From assembly GCA_964598235.1 (NCBI GenBank), contig CAZRAY010000002.1:1-64000 (forward strand): DNA of 64,000 nt, in the 5' to 3' direction. The notes below the pieces were generated by a model, which was not told where the DNA came from, did not search any database, and saw only the letters and a program-made list of their open reading frames with translations. How positions within the stretch are numbered: the first letter of the stretch is position 1; the number at the start of each line of letters is the position of its first letter. The stretch comes from UBA652 sp964598235 (GTDB taxonomy: Bacteria; Pseudomonadota; Gammaproteobacteria; Nitrosococcales; Methylophagaceae). Of this stretch, positions 7,984-16,926 are shown piece after piece. A program made the translations under genes and the position numbers.

Positions 7984-9948
7984 TTAAACTTTGCCTTGCA
8001 ATTGTGGCAAGATAGATTCATTTTCTAAGGTTGATGTATCAGATGTAATCTCTTCGCCTTTGGCAATAGTGCGTAGTAAGCGCCGCATAATTTTACCGGA
8101 ACGTGTTTTAGGGAGATTATCCGCATAACGAATTTCATCGGGTTTGGCGATGGCGCCAATTTGTTCTCCGACCCAGGCGCGTAGCATTTGGGTAAGAGTA
8201 TCGTCTATGCCGCCTGCAGGGCGTTCACCTTTTAAGACGACATAGGCAAACACGGATTCGCCTTTGATGTCATGCGGCTTACCGACGACAGCAGCTTCTG
8301 CAACTTGTGGATGGGCAACCAAGGCAGATTCAATTTCCATCGTGCCAAGACGATGTCCAGACACATTAAGTACATCATCAATCCGGCCCATGATCCAGAA
8401 AAAACCCGCTTCATCGCGGCGAGCACTATCACCTGCTAGATAATATTTGCCACCGAAATAAGGCCAGTAGGCATCTTGATAGCGCTGGTCATCTCCCCAA
8501 ATGGTTTGCAGCATAGAAGGCCAAGGTTGGCGAATAACGAGGTAACCTCCTTGATTGGCGGTGGTGATTTCCTCTCCTTCTTGATTTACGATTGCCGCAT
8601 CAATGCCAGGAAGTGGGCGCGTGCAAGAGCCTGGTTTGGTTATAGTTGCTCCTGGCACAGGGGCAATCATATGTGCCCCTGTTTCCGTTTGCCACCAGGT
8701 ATCTACAATCGGACAGCGTGTGCCGCCAATCACATTGTGATACCACATCCAGGCTTCTGGATTAATGGGTTCACCCACAGTACCAAGTAATCTGAGCTTG
8801 GATAAGTCATGCTTGTTAGGGAAATCATCGCCTTGTTTAATCAGTGCGCGGATAGCGGTGGGCGCGGTATAGAAAATAGAGACGTGATGGCGCTCACACA
8901 TATCCCAGAACCGCCCTGCATCAGGATAAGTGGGCACACCCTCAAATATCACAATGGTGGCACCTGTCGCTAAGGGGCCATAGGCAACATAAGTATGGCC
9001 GGTGATCCAGCCGACATCCGCCGTACACCAAAACACATCAGCATCTTGAATATCAAAGACCCAGCGCATGGTGGTGATGGCATTGAGCAGATAGCCGCCT
9101 GTGGAATGCTGAATACCTTTAGGTTTACCTGTCGAGCCAGAGGTGTAAAGCAGGAAGAGTGGATCCGTTGCCTTCATCCATGTGGGTTCACATTCAGTAG
9201 ATTGGCCTTGTGCTGCTTCATGCCACCAAATATCGCGGCCGGATTGCATCGTGATATCATGGCCAGTGCGTTGGAAGACAACGACAGAGTCAATACTATT
9301 ACAACCTGATTGGAGTGCACTATCAGTAGTTGCCTTCAGTTCAACAACACGCCCCCCACGATGGCCACCATCGGCTGTAATCACCATTTTGGCTTGGGTA
9401 TCTTCAATCCGATCTTTTAATGATGAAGCAGAAAAGCCACCAAATACGACCGAATGAATGGCACCAATCCGCGCGCAGGCCTGCATGGCCACCACCGCCT
9501 CAGTGATCATCGGCATATAGATAATAACGCGGTCACCTTGCGTGATACCTTGAGCTTTTAGCACATTGGCAAAGGTGCAGACACGGGTATGAAGTTCGCG
9601 GTAAGTAATATGCGCCACATCACCTGCATCGCCTTCAAAGATAATGGCAGTTTTATCGCCGTTCTTCTCAAGTTGGCGATCTAAGCAGTTATAAGACACA
9701 TTGAGTTTACCATCAGGGAACCAGCGATAGAATGGCGGGTTACTATCATCTAATGTGGTTGTAAACGGTGTGTGCCAATCAATTTCATCACGCGCTTGAT
9801 CAGCCCAAAAACCAACATTATCTTTTTCTGCCGCAGCATATAAATCGGTTAATTTATCGGCAGATAGCGCCGCGGTTTCTAGAAAATCAGCACTCGGTGG
9901 AAACTGGCGTTCTTCATGGAGTGTTGATTGGATATTATCTTTAGACAT
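7984..9948 (-). CDS. acs: acetyl-CoA synthetase (AMP-forming)
   Basis: Activates acetate to acetyl-CoA through acetyl-AMP, allowing growth on low acetate. The 654-residue protein has the adenylation motif YTSGSTGKPKG (about 268-278), the acyl-pocket motif DTWWQTETG, and the C-terminal RSGKIMRRLLR with the regulatory Lys near 619 that is acetylated in characterised homologues. It is the last gene of a leftward operon, starting 9 bases after the stop of the DoxX-like gene. This link suggests that the small membrane proteins and the saccharopine-dehydrogenase-like protein are co-expressed with acetate activation. Confidence 0.97.
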   Translation of the reverse strand: MSKDNIQSTLHEERQFPPSADFLETAALSADKLTDLYAAAEKDNVGFWADQARDEIDWHTPFTTTLDDSNPPFYRWFPDGKLNVSYNCLDRQLEKNGDKTAIIFEGDAGDVAHITYRELHTRVCTFANVLKAQGITQGDRVIIYMPMITEAVVAMQACARIGAIHSVVFGGFSASSLKDRIEDTQAKMVITADGGHRGGRVVELKATTDSALQSGCNSIDSVVVFQRTGHDITMQSGRDIWWHEAAQGQSTECEPTWMKATDPLFLLYTSGSTGKPKGIQHSTGGYLLNAITTMRWVFDIQDADVFWCTADVGWITGHTYVAYGPLATGATIVIFEGVPTYPDAGRFWDMCERHHVSIFYTAPTAIRALIKQGDDFPNKHDLSKLRLLGTVGEPINPEAWMWYHNVIGGTRCPIVDTWWQTETGAHMIAPVPGATITKPGSCTRPLPGIDAAIVNQEGEEITTANQGGYLVIRQPWPSMLQTIWGDDQRYQDAYWPYFGGKYYLAGDSARRDEAGFFWIMGRIDDVLNVSGHRLGTMEIESALVAHPQVAEAAVVGKPHDIKGESVFAYVVLKGERPAGGIDDTLTQMLRAWVGEQIGAIAKPDEIRYADNLPKTRSGKIMRRLLRTIAKGEEITSDTSTLENESILPQLQGKV

Positions 9949-9957
9949 ATTGTATAC

Positions 9958-10350
9958 CTATGATTTAAGCCGTTTAGGTTCATCATGAACTAAAACAAGG
10001 AGAATTAATATAATGATGGGTATGTTTTTGGTTAAGGGCCCAAAAGGGTGAAGCCAAAAAGTAGGCTCGATGATGGAGAGTAGTAGGGTGTAAATAACGA
10101 TGGTGGTTATTTGAATTAAGCAGCATGTTTTTAGCTTCCAAGATGATAGGAACCAAAAGCCTAAGCAGATATCGAGCAGTGCACCACCATAAATAATAAG
10201 GTGGGCAGAGTCTCCCGTGATATTGGCTTTGGCCAATATTTGATAACCTAATTCGGGGGCAAAAAACAAGGAAGTTAAGCCAGTAAAAACCCACAAAAAA
10301 GCGAGGGATAATTTTGCTGTTTTAATTAAAGTGGTGTGTGTTATCTGCAT
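9958..10350 (-). CDS. DoxX-like small membrane protein
   Basis: A 130-residue protein with four hydrophobic segments (about 12-30, 47-68, 72-92 and 105-122). The pattern LAFLWVFTGLTSLFFAP and the intramembrane IYGGALLDICLGFWFLSSWK resemble DoxX-like proteins that often accompany or are fused to short-chain oxidoreductases. Function is unknown. It lies between the DUF2269 gene (3 bases) and acs (9 bases), all on the same strand, so it is an operon member. Confidence 0.7.
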   Translation of the reverse strand: MQITHTTLIKTAKLSLAFLWVFTGLTSLFFAPELGYQILAKANITGDSAHLIIYGGALLDICLGFWFLSSWKLKTCCLIQITTIVIYTLLLSIIEPTFWLHPFGPLTKNIPIIILILLVLVHDEPKRLKS

Positions 10351-10353
10351 GCT

Positions 10354-10827
10354 TTAAATAATGGCAAAAGGCTTGAATACCATCAGCCATAAAATAATGA
10401 TAATGGCAATAAATGCAGGGATACCGAGTAATGTCCATCGTTTCATTAAGGATTTAAATTCAGGACTTACCTTATTGTTGTTTTGATCTGTTTTGGCAAG
10501 TTCATATAAACGATATTGGATCCGTAATACGGGTAGCCAGCACAACCCAATCACAATAAATAAGCCAATGACCCAATAAAACCAAGGCGAATTGAAGGCG
10601 TAGTTCAACTCATTCATCAGCAAGATGCCCGTGATTAATTGGGTTATCACGGCAGGCGTGGTGAAAATCCAGTCTGCCAAAACAACATGTTTCGCAGTAA
10701 TCTGGATGGCTTGCGGATTGTTGGACTTGTTGACCATAAACATAAAAAAGGCGATGCCTGCACTTGTACCGACCAGGACCATGGCAGATAAGATATGGAG
10801 AAATTTTAAGGTAAGGTAACTATCCAA
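10354..10827 (-). CDS. DUF2269-like integral membrane protein
   Basis: Predicted membrane protein of 157 residues with four hydrophobic segments; LTLKFLHILSAMVLVGTSAG with an intramembrane His and the region AKHVVLADWIFTTPAVITQL fit the DUF2269 family of unknown function. I place the start at TTG 10827, not further upstream, because GGAGAG lies 6 bases before it and the resulting N-terminus MDSYLTLKFLHIL fits the family; the longer frame would overlap the upstream gene by 62 bases, while this start overlaps it by 8. Middle gene of the saccharopine-dehydrogenase-like/DoxX-like/acs operon. Confidence 0.7.
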   Translation of the reverse strand: MDSYLTLKFLHILSAMVLVGTSAGIAFFMFMVNKSNNPQAIQITAKHVVLADWIFTTPAVITQLITGILLMNELNYAFNSPWFYWVIGLFIVIGLCWLPVLRIQYRLYELAKTDQNNNKVSPEFKSLMKRWTLLGIPAFIAIIIILWLMVFKPFAII

Positions 10828-11941
10828 TGATACTCTCCGTTGTATAAATATTGAGTTTCGCCGAGACAAGCAGAAAATCATCTAAACTAAACAAGCCCAA
10901 GCAAGGCATCGCACCTCGCGTAGTCAATTCACTGGAGAGCAGTTTTTTAGCAATAATAACAGCAGGTAATGCGGGAATGAAAGGACCGACACCATCGGGG
11001 GCATAGAGTGTCCAGATAACCGTTTGATGCTTATGTTCTTTATCAAAGCCTTTAATTTGGATTTGCATACCACCAATATTACTGCCGAACGGTTTAAGTA
11101 GTTCGCTCATTTTGACAATAGGCTTGGTGAATCTAGCCCAATTCTTTATCACGCCTAACTTTGCTAGATGAGCCATACCAACCATCGTGAGATGCAAAAA
11201 AGGGAGTTCTAATCCGGCCTGGAACCGGACCGTGTTCGTAACGGAATAACGTTCGGGGAACAGTGCTAAATCGGGCACATCGACATTAGCCAGCCAACGG
11301 GTGCCAATAATATCGCCAAAATCAAGCTTACGCGGAGACATCCAGCCATAGGATTCTCCCCATTTTCTATTATTGAATGACTTGAATGCATGACCAGTGT
11401 AAGAAAGGATACCTTTTATTGTTGCTTCACCTCGCTCAGCTCGATTACCGGGTGCAATTGCAATATCAATCGTATGTATTGCGGAGAAATTATCTTGGTA
11501 AAAATCGATAACGGTTGATGATAATCCAGGTACCGTACTGGCGCCACTCACGATGAGTAGGTTCTTAGCCTTAGCTTGGGAGGCGAGTGTAGTGATATCA
11601 GAGACAAACCGTCGGTCATCGGCAAGATCAATGTAATGTGCACCAGCATTGATACATGCGGTAGGAATACGATGATCTTGTCCCTGAAAAGGGCCGCTAG
11701 TGTGGATGACAATATCGGGTGACAGTAATTTTAGTTCTGACTCAAAATTATAGGCAGTGATATCAAGTTGGATTGTTTTGAGTGTGGCAGCTGCGCGCGC
11801 CTCAAATTCTTGCACCAGCAAGGTCGCCCTCTCAATATTTCGACCTGCCAGATAGAGCGTTATATTCGGGATGGACAACAAACCTTCAGCAATGCGTTTG
11901 CCGAAATTGCCATAACCACCAAGAATAAGCACTTTTTTCAT
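10820..11941 (-). CDS. saccharopine dehydrogenase-like oxidoreductase
   Basis: Predicted NAD(P)-binding protein of 373 residues. The N-terminal Rossmann fold shows GGYGNFGKRIAEGL, a dinucleotide-binding loop, followed by LYLAGRNIERA and VIHTSGPFQGQDHRIPTACI, typical of the saccharopine dehydrogenase NADP-binding family, then VSGASTVPGLSS. True lysine-pathway saccharopine dehydrogenases differ and no lysine genes are near, so the substrate is unknown. It is the first gene of a leftward operon with DUF2269, DoxX-like and acs. The ATG is used. Confidence 0.75.
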   Translation of the reverse strand: MKKVLILGGYGNFGKRIAEGLLSIPNITLYLAGRNIERATLLVQEFEARAAATLKTIQLDITAYNFESELKLLSPDIVIHTSGPFQGQDHRIPTACINAGAHYIDLADDRRFVSDITTLASQAKAKNLLIVSGASTVPGLSSTVIDFYQDNFSAIHTIDIAIAPGNRAERGEATIKGILSYTGHAFKSFNNRKWGESYGWMSPRKLDFGDIIGTRWLANVDVPDLALFPERYSVTNTVRFQAGLELPFLHLTMVGMAHLAKLGVIKNWARFTKPIVKMSELLKPFGSNIGGMQIQIKGFDKEHKHQTVIWTLYAPDGVGPFIPALPAVIIAKKLLSSELTTRGAMPCLGLFSLDDFLLVSAKLNIYTTESIIG

Positions 11942-11959
11942 TGAATCTATTTTAATATT

Positions 11960-11999
11960 AAAAAACCTCTCTGAGGTAAGTATTTCAGAGAGGTTTTTT
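11960..11999 (-). terminator. Rho-independent terminator after aldehyde dehydrogenase
   Basis: A perfect 15-bp inverted repeat (11960-11974 with 11985-11999) with a 10-base loop; the core CCTCTCTGA is flanked by A and T runs, so it can act on both strands. It lies 19 bases beyond the aldehyde dehydrogenase stop and just upstream of the saccharopine-dehydrogenase-like operon, insulating the two. Confidence 0.9.
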
Positions 12000-12018
12000 A
12001 AAATATTGCATTAGTGGT

Positions 12019-13539
12019 TTAGAAAAATCCTAATGGACTTGTGCTATAGCTGACCAATAAATTTTTAGTTTGTTGATAATGATCGAGCATCATTTTATGG
12101 GTTTCTCGACCGATACCCGATTTTTTATAGCCACCGAATGCAGCATGGGCAGGATAGAGATGATAACAGTTGGTCCACACGCGGCCCGCTTCAATGCCTC
12201 GACCCATGCGGTAGGCAAGATTCATATCGCGCGTCCAAAGGCCCGCACCTAAACCAAACTCAGAATCATTGGCAATGGCGAGCGCTTCGGCTTCATCTTT
12301 AAAGGTGGTGACGGATACAACAGGGCCAAAAATTTCTTCTTGGAAGATCCGCATATTGTTGGTGCCTTTGAATAAAGTGGGTTCAATATAGTAGCCCTCA
12401 TCAAATTCACCACCGACTTGGGCGATATTGCCGCCCAGTAATAACTCAGCGCCTTCTTGTTTGCCGATTTCAACATAATCAAGAATTTTCTCAAATTGCT
12501 GTTGTGATGCTTGGGCACCGACTTGGGTATCCGTATCTAATGGGTTGCCTCGGATGATTTTCTTAGAGCGGTCGATAACGATACTGATAAATTCATCGTA
12601 AATACTTTCTTGAATTAATGCACGAGATGGGCAGGTACAGACCTCGCCTTGGTTGAAGAAGGCGAGTACGGCGCCTTCTGCACACTTGCTAATATAATCA
12701 TCTTCTTGCTGCATGATATCTTCAAAGAAGATATTAGGTGATTTTCCGCCTAGTTCAACGGTTGAAGGGATAATATTTTCTGACGCGCATTTTAAGATGT
12801 GTTGCCCTACAGGTGTTGAACCTGTAAAGGCAATTTTAGCTATTCGTGTGCTAGTGGCTAATGCTTCGCCCGCTTCTTTACCATAACCATTGACAATGTT
12901 GAGCACGCCAGGCGGTAATAAATCACCGATAACTTCCATGAGTTTTAGGATGGAAACGGGCGTTTGTTCTGCCGGTTTCATGACAATACAGTTACCTGTT
13001 ACCAATGCAGGAGCTATTTTCCATACGGCCATTAATAAAGGGAAGTTCCAAGGGATAATTTGGCCAACCACACCTAGGGGCTCATGAAATTGGTAAGATA
13101 CGGTTGTTTCATCAATTTCCCCCATCGTACCTTCTTGCGCACGCATACAGCCGGCATAGTAACGGAAATGATCGACACATAGCGGGACATCAGCATTGAG
13201 TGTTTCGCGCACGGCCTTACCGTTATCCCAGGTATCCGCCACTGCGAGCATTTCAAGGTTAGCTTCAATGCGGTCTGCAATTTTGAGTAAGATATTTGAG
13301 CGCTCTGTGACCGATGTTTTTCCCCAAGCATCTTTAGCAACATGGGCCGCATCAAGTGCGAGATCGATATCTTCTTTTGTTGAGCGAGGAATGTCACAAA
13401 AGCCTTCGCCAGTGACAGGTGAGATATTGATGAAATAATTACCTTTAACCGGCGCAACCCAGTCCCCATTAATGTAGTTACCATAACGTTCTTTGAATGA
13501 GACGATTGCAGCATCTGTACCGGGTTGTGCATAAATCAT
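12019..13539 (-). CDS. NAD-dependent aldehyde dehydrogenase
   Basis: Oxidises an aldehyde, most likely acetaldehyde, to the acid. The 506 residues show VVGQIIPWNFPLLM and FTGSTPVG (coenzyme fold), the general-base motif VELGGKSPN (Glu262) and the nucleophile motif FFNQGEVC (Cys301). Length and the sequence around RYYAGCMRAQEG resemble ExaC/AldB-type acetaldehyde dehydrogenases. It is divergent from the AraC regulator at 13688, and two 21-bp direct repeats lie upstream of its promoter. Acetate made here would feed the nearby acs product, a plausible ethanol/acetaldehyde route, although no alcohol dehydrogenase is in view. Confidence 0.93.
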   Translation of the reverse strand: MIYAQPGTDAAIVSFKERYGNYINGDWVAPVKGNYFINISPVTGEGFCDIPRSTKEDIDLALDAAHVAKDAWGKTSVTERSNILLKIADRIEANLEMLAVADTWDNGKAVRETLNADVPLCVDHFRYYAGCMRAQEGTMGEIDETTVSYQFHEPLGVVGQIIPWNFPLLMAVWKIAPALVTGNCIVMKPAEQTPVSILKLMEVIGDLLPPGVLNIVNGYGKEAGEALATSTRIAKIAFTGSTPVGQHILKCASENIIPSTVELGGKSPNIFFEDIMQQEDDYISKCAEGAVLAFFNQGEVCTCPSRALIQESIYDEFISIVIDRSKKIIRGNPLDTDTQVGAQASQQQFEKILDYVEIGKQEGAELLLGGNIAQVGGEFDEGYYIEPTLFKGTNNMRIFQEEIFGPVVSVTTFKDEAEALAIANDSEFGLGAGLWTRDMNLAYRMGRGIEAGRVWTNCYHLYPAHAAFGGYKKSGIGRETHKMMLDHYQQTKNLLVSYSTSPLGFF

Positions 13540-13571
13540 AATTTTTCTCGCTATTGAAGAAGTAAACCTGA

Positions 13572-13639
13572 ATCATAAACCTGTTAGGCATAGACCTACT
13601 TGACTTAGAATCCTAAAAACTTGACTAACCCTCCTAAAT
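13572..13639 (-). promoter_or_regulatory. AraC-type tandem operator and aldehyde dehydrogenase promoter
   Basis: Two direct repeats, 13598-13618 and 13619-13639, share ACTTGACTNA and TCCTAAA (16 of 21 positions identical) and are spaced exactly 21 bp, two helical turns, as expected for an AraC monomer pair. Read leftward, they end 20 bp before a TATGAT -10 box (13577-13572), so the proximal repeat abuts or overlaps the -35 position of the aldehyde dehydrogenase promoter, the geometry of an activator site. Assignment to the adjacent regulator is inference from position. Confidence 0.65.
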
Positions 13640-13687
13640 AGCGCGAGAATTAGGACTATGATTTACCAATGTTACTTAGCATAACTG

Positions 13688-14596
13688 ATGCAACAAACAC
13701 TTTTACCTTTGTCAAAAAGGCGTGAGAAACGTCAATTATTGGTTGAGAATAAGGTGTCTTTTCAAGGGCCCGAATCTGTATTGAGCGTGTATGATACTTA
13801 TCGTACGGCCTCCCGTGTGGGATTGGATGCAGAACAGTTGTTATATTGTGGCATGGTCAAAGGACGGAAAATCATGCATGATTTGCATCAGGAACAAGGT
13901 CAGGTGTTCTTGCCACATGAATCCTATGTAATGCCACCGGGTGAATATGTTGAAATTGATTTCCCTGAAGCGAATGAAAAACGGCCAACAACCTGCTTAA
14001 CGATTGAGATCCCTAAAGACAGAATTGAATTTCTTTCGGAAAAAATGCGGGATGTGACGACGTTAGATACCTTGCAACATGATTGGGAATATCAACCCCA
14101 TGTGATTCACACCCACCATACGGCGGATACACAGGCTTTATTAGAAAGGTTGGTGACCCTATTTACCAATAATGCTCCCGATAAAGAAATACTCGTTGAT
14201 TTAGGGGTGACAGAGCTGATTATTCGTATGCTGAGACAGCAAGGCAGAGATGTTTTATTAAATGCTTGCCGTTACACGCCGGATGTAAATGGTGTGGTGG
14301 CGGTGCTCAGTTTTATGGCTCAAAATATTTCCCAACCTTTAGAGGTGGATTTGTTGTGTAAAAAAGCCTGTATGAGCCGAAGCAAGCTTTATGTTGAGTT
14401 CAAGAAACAGGTAGGGTGTTCGCCAGGCGAATATCAGCAACAGTTACGGTTAAAGCTTGCGGCTGAATCTATCCAACAAGGTAAATCGGTGTCAGAGACT
14501 TGTTACGATGTGGGTTTTAACGATCTAAGTCACTTTAGCCGCCGATTTACGCAGTTTTATGGTTGTGCACCGAGTGTTTATCGACATCATCAATAA
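13688..14596 (+). CDS. AraC-family transcriptional regulator
   Basis: Regulator of 302 residues. The N-terminal part (to about 190) is a cupin-like sensor domain with GQVFLPHESYVMPPGEYVEIDFPEA; the C-terminal 100 residues hold the double helix-turn-helix: PLEVDLLCKKACMSRSKLYVEFKKQ, then SVSETCYDVGFNDLSHFSRRFTQFYGCAPS, the AraC signature. It is transcribed away from the aldehyde dehydrogenase gene and probably controls it, by the operator at 13598-13639. The ligand cannot be read from sequence; an aldehyde or alcohol is a reasonable guess. Confidence 0.92.
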   Translation: MQQTLLPLSKRREKRQLLVENKVSFQGPESVLSVYDTYRTASRVGLDAEQLLYCGMVKGRKIMHDLHQEQGQVFLPHESYVMPPGEYVEIDFPEANEKRPTTCLTIEIPKDRIEFLSEKMRDVTTLDTLQHDWEYQPHVIHTHHTADTQALLERLVTLFTNNAPDKEILVDLGVTELIIRMLRQQGRDVLLNACRYTPDVNGVVAVLSFMAQNISQPLEVDLLCKKACMSRSKLYVEFKKQVGCSPGEYQQQLRLKLAAESIQQGKSVSETCYDVGFNDLSHFSRRFTQFYGCAPSVYRHHQ

Positions 14597-14600
14597 ATAT

Positions 14601-14638
14601 AAAAAAGCCCGGGAGCTTGTAAGCTCTCGGGCTTTTTT
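14601..14638. terminator. bidirectional terminator
   Basis: GC-rich hairpin GCCCGGGAGCTT / AAGCTCTCGGGC with a 2-base spacer at its tip and one G-T wobble, flanked by A6 and T6. It serves the AraC gene and the convergent DUF937 gene. Confidence 0.92.
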
Positions 14639-14653
14639 CAATCGAGGTGGCTG

Positions 14654-15739
14654 TTATTGAAATGCTGCTAATTGCGCCATTAAGCCATCGGTAACAGGTT
14701 TAATTACGGGTCCCACACCTGGGATCGCAGCGAGCTTATCCAATAAAGCTTGAATTTGAGGCAAACCCTCAGCAACAATCTTTAATATGGGGGCTCTTGC
14801 CGCTTCAGGGAGTTTCTCTAACATCGTTGCCAAGCCACCTAATTGTGTTGTCGCTTCGCTTAATTGAGGTAAAGCAGCCTCAGCTGATGCAACATCCGTA
14901 ATACCGCCTAGGGAGTCAGTCACCGATCCCATTACATCCGTTAGTTTTGATCCAACATTCACACCGCTAATCGTATTTGTGGCCGAATCAACCGTATCGC
15001 TCATTGTTTCTCTCGCAGAATCCATAGTGTCATTCATCGTATCGCGTGCGGACTCAACTATTTTATCGGCATCGCCTTTGAAAAATGCATTATAGGCAAA
15101 GAACAAGGCACCTGCGATAAGTGCGATAGGTAAAAAACGACCAAGAAATGATTTTCCTTCGCGCGCCACTTGTTGCGTCGCCCCACTTATATTTGAAGAT
15201 AAATGGTCAGAAAAGCCAGAAGGCATCGCAGCAGAGATATTATCTTTTTGGCCGTTCAACATGCCCATCAAGCTCCCTATATTTAAACCGCCGCCACCAC
15301 TGCCTAGTAACTTACGTTTGACCACACCGAATACGATCGGCGCAAGCAAGCCTAATAATGATTTAGCAGGGCCCTTACCCAAGCCACTAAAGCCTGCAAT
15401 GGCGCCTACTAGGTTACCTAGTCCACTTCCTTTCCCACCGAGAAGAGAACCTAAGACACTAATGCCCATATTCATCATGGTGCCCTGACCGCTCCCGCCA
15501 AGCAGGTCGCCGAGATTATCTAAAATACTATCATCTTGATCGCTGATGGCACCTAACATCGCTGTGGCACCTGCGTCTGAAGCACCTGCATTCATTAAGC
15601 CACTTAATAGGCCTGGTAAAGCACTACTGATTGCAGCACTATTTTGTGTGGCAGATCCACCGAGTACACCACCAAGTTGCCCCATCACTTGATCACTGAG
15701 TTGATCTTTAACAAGATCGATTAAATTAAAGCTCATCAT
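14654..15739 (-). CDS. DUF937 domain protein with central membrane segment
   Basis: Protein of 361 residues. The first 150 or so are a Gly/Leu/Ser-rich helical domain of the DUF937/YidB type (LIDLVKDQLSDQVMGQLGGV; ISSALPGLLSGLMNAGA). A single hydrophobic segment lies near 203-220, then repeated DTMNDTMDSARETMSDTVDS heptads, likely an amphipathic helix, and a C-terminal helical region. Function is unknown. ATG at 15739 follows AGGAA. The gene is monocistronic between two terminator/promoter regions and next to a diguanylate cyclase gene transcribed the other way. Confidence 0.7.
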   Translation of the reverse strand: MMSFNLIDLVKDQLSDQVMGQLGGVLGGSATQNSAAISSALPGLLSGLMNAGASDAGATAMLGAISDQDDSILDNLGDLLGGSGQGTMMNMGISVLGSLLGGKGSGLGNLVGAIAGFSGLGKGPAKSLLGLLAPIVFGVVKRKLLGSGGGGLNIGSLMGMLNGQKDNISAAMPSGFSDHLSSNISGATQQVAREGKSFLGRFLPIALIAGALFFAYNAFFKGDADKIVESARDTMNDTMDSARETMSDTVDSATNTISGVNVGSKLTDVMGSVTDSLGGITDVASAEAALPQLSEATTQLGGLATMLEKLPEAARAPILKIVAEGLPQIQALLDKLAAIPGVGPVIKPVTDGLMAQLAAFQ

Positions 15740-15928
15740 ATATTCCTTTTATTTATTTGAGAGAGTGTCTAGTGCAAAATAATGACTAGAACATAGCCAG
15801 CATAACCTATTTTCCAACAGGGGACCAATTTTAAAGGACCTGACTTCTAAGTCACAAGCCTTTGTTAAAACAGAGAATATTCACCTATAAAACTTCTGTT
15901 TTATGTTTGATTGAGGTAGAATATCCCA

Positions 15929-16912
15929 ATGAAGTTAATGGACGAACCTTTATCTCCCCCCGATTTTATAGTGAAATCCACTTTCGGGGTTGCATTATCA
16001 ACGTTACTTATACTTACCCCTTTTACAATCAATAATTTTATACAAGGCCGGTATTTATTAGGCTTTTTTACAAGCTGTATTCTAATACTTTGCAGTATTA
16101 ATGTTCGGCTTGGATTCCAACAAAAATATCATGCCGGGCTTAACTCATTTGCTATCGCGCCTATCCTCTCTATTGCCATTGTAATTGCAGTATATGAACT
16201 TGGTGTGGCAGGCTCTTACTGGGTGTCGTTGGGTATACTCTCATTTTATTTCATCCTGCCTGAAAGGAGAGCATGGATAGCGAATGCTATTTTTGTTGGG
16301 GTTGTTTTCCCTCTTGCGTGGACAATACTTGAACCTGAAATTGTAATGCGGTTTTTTGCCGTTATGCTTGGGGTGAGTTTTTTTGCGCTTATATCAATAC
16401 ACGAAATATATAAACAACATTACAAGTTAAAAGAGCTTGCAATTACAGATAACCTAACAGGGCTTTATAATCGCTCACAACTACAACATTCCCTAGAGCA
16501 GGCCATTCATCAAAGCCGACGTACAAAAACAACCATGACATTGATTATGCTCGACTTAGATCATTTTAAGGTGATTAATGATGAATTGGGCCATGATGTG
16601 GGCGATTCGGCATTGAAATCTATGGGTTTTTTTTTAAAGAAAAAGTTTCGTGCTAGCGATAGGGTGTTTAGGATAGGCGGTGAGGAATTTTTGATCTTGC
16701 TACATAATGCGGATCAGGCAAGCGGAATGGTGATCGCTGAAGAACTGAGATCCGAATTAGAAGGCCTGTCGTTAACACCAGAACGTGCTATTACAGCGAG
16801 CTTAGGGGTGTCTAGTCTTAAGCCAGATATGGATTGGAAAAAATGGATGAAGGAATGTGATGAGAATATGTATCGTGCGAAATTCAGAGGCCGAAATCAG
16901 GTGGTGGGATGA
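15929..16912 (+). CDS. membrane-bound diguanylate cyclase (GGDEF)
   Basis: Synthesises cyclic di-GMP. Residues 1-160 hold about five or six hydrophobic segments, a membrane sensor with no recognised ligand domain. The GGDEF domain starts near DNLTGLYNRSQL; the active loop reads GGEEF (about 250-254) and is preceded by an RASD product-inhibition site (241-244) at the standard 5-residue distance, so it is predicted to be active and feedback-inhibited. A run of nine T (16627-16635) lies within the coding region. Its TGA overlaps a possible ATG of the next gene, and the two are probably co-transcribed. Confidence 0.9.
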   Translation: MKLMDEPLSPPDFIVKSTFGVALSTLLILTPFTINNFIQGRYLLGFFTSCILILCSINVRLGFQQKYHAGLNSFAIAPILSIAIVIAVYELGVAGSYWVSLGILSFYFILPERRAWIANAIFVGVVFPLAWTILEPEIVMRFFAVMLGVSFFALISIHEIYKQHYKLKELAITDNLTGLYNRSQLQHSLEQAIHQSRRTKTTMTLIMLDLDHFKVINDELGHDVGDSALKSMGFFLKKKFRASDRVFRIGGEEFLILLHNADQASGMVIAEELRSELEGLSLTPERAITASLGVSSLKPDMDWKKWMKECDENMYRAKFRGRNQVVG

Positions 16913-16926
16913 TGTGTAGGGGCAAC

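Noticed and set aside
8476..9457. Open frames on the + strand opposite acs
   Set aside because: They mirror the codon pattern of acs and have no ribosome sites or recognisable domains.
15841..15903. TGACTT-CT-AAGTCA palindrome and TAAAACAGA / TCTGTTTTA repeat before the diguanylate cyclase gene
   Set aside because: Short dyads in an A+T-rich promoter region with no second copy nearby; too weak to call an operator.
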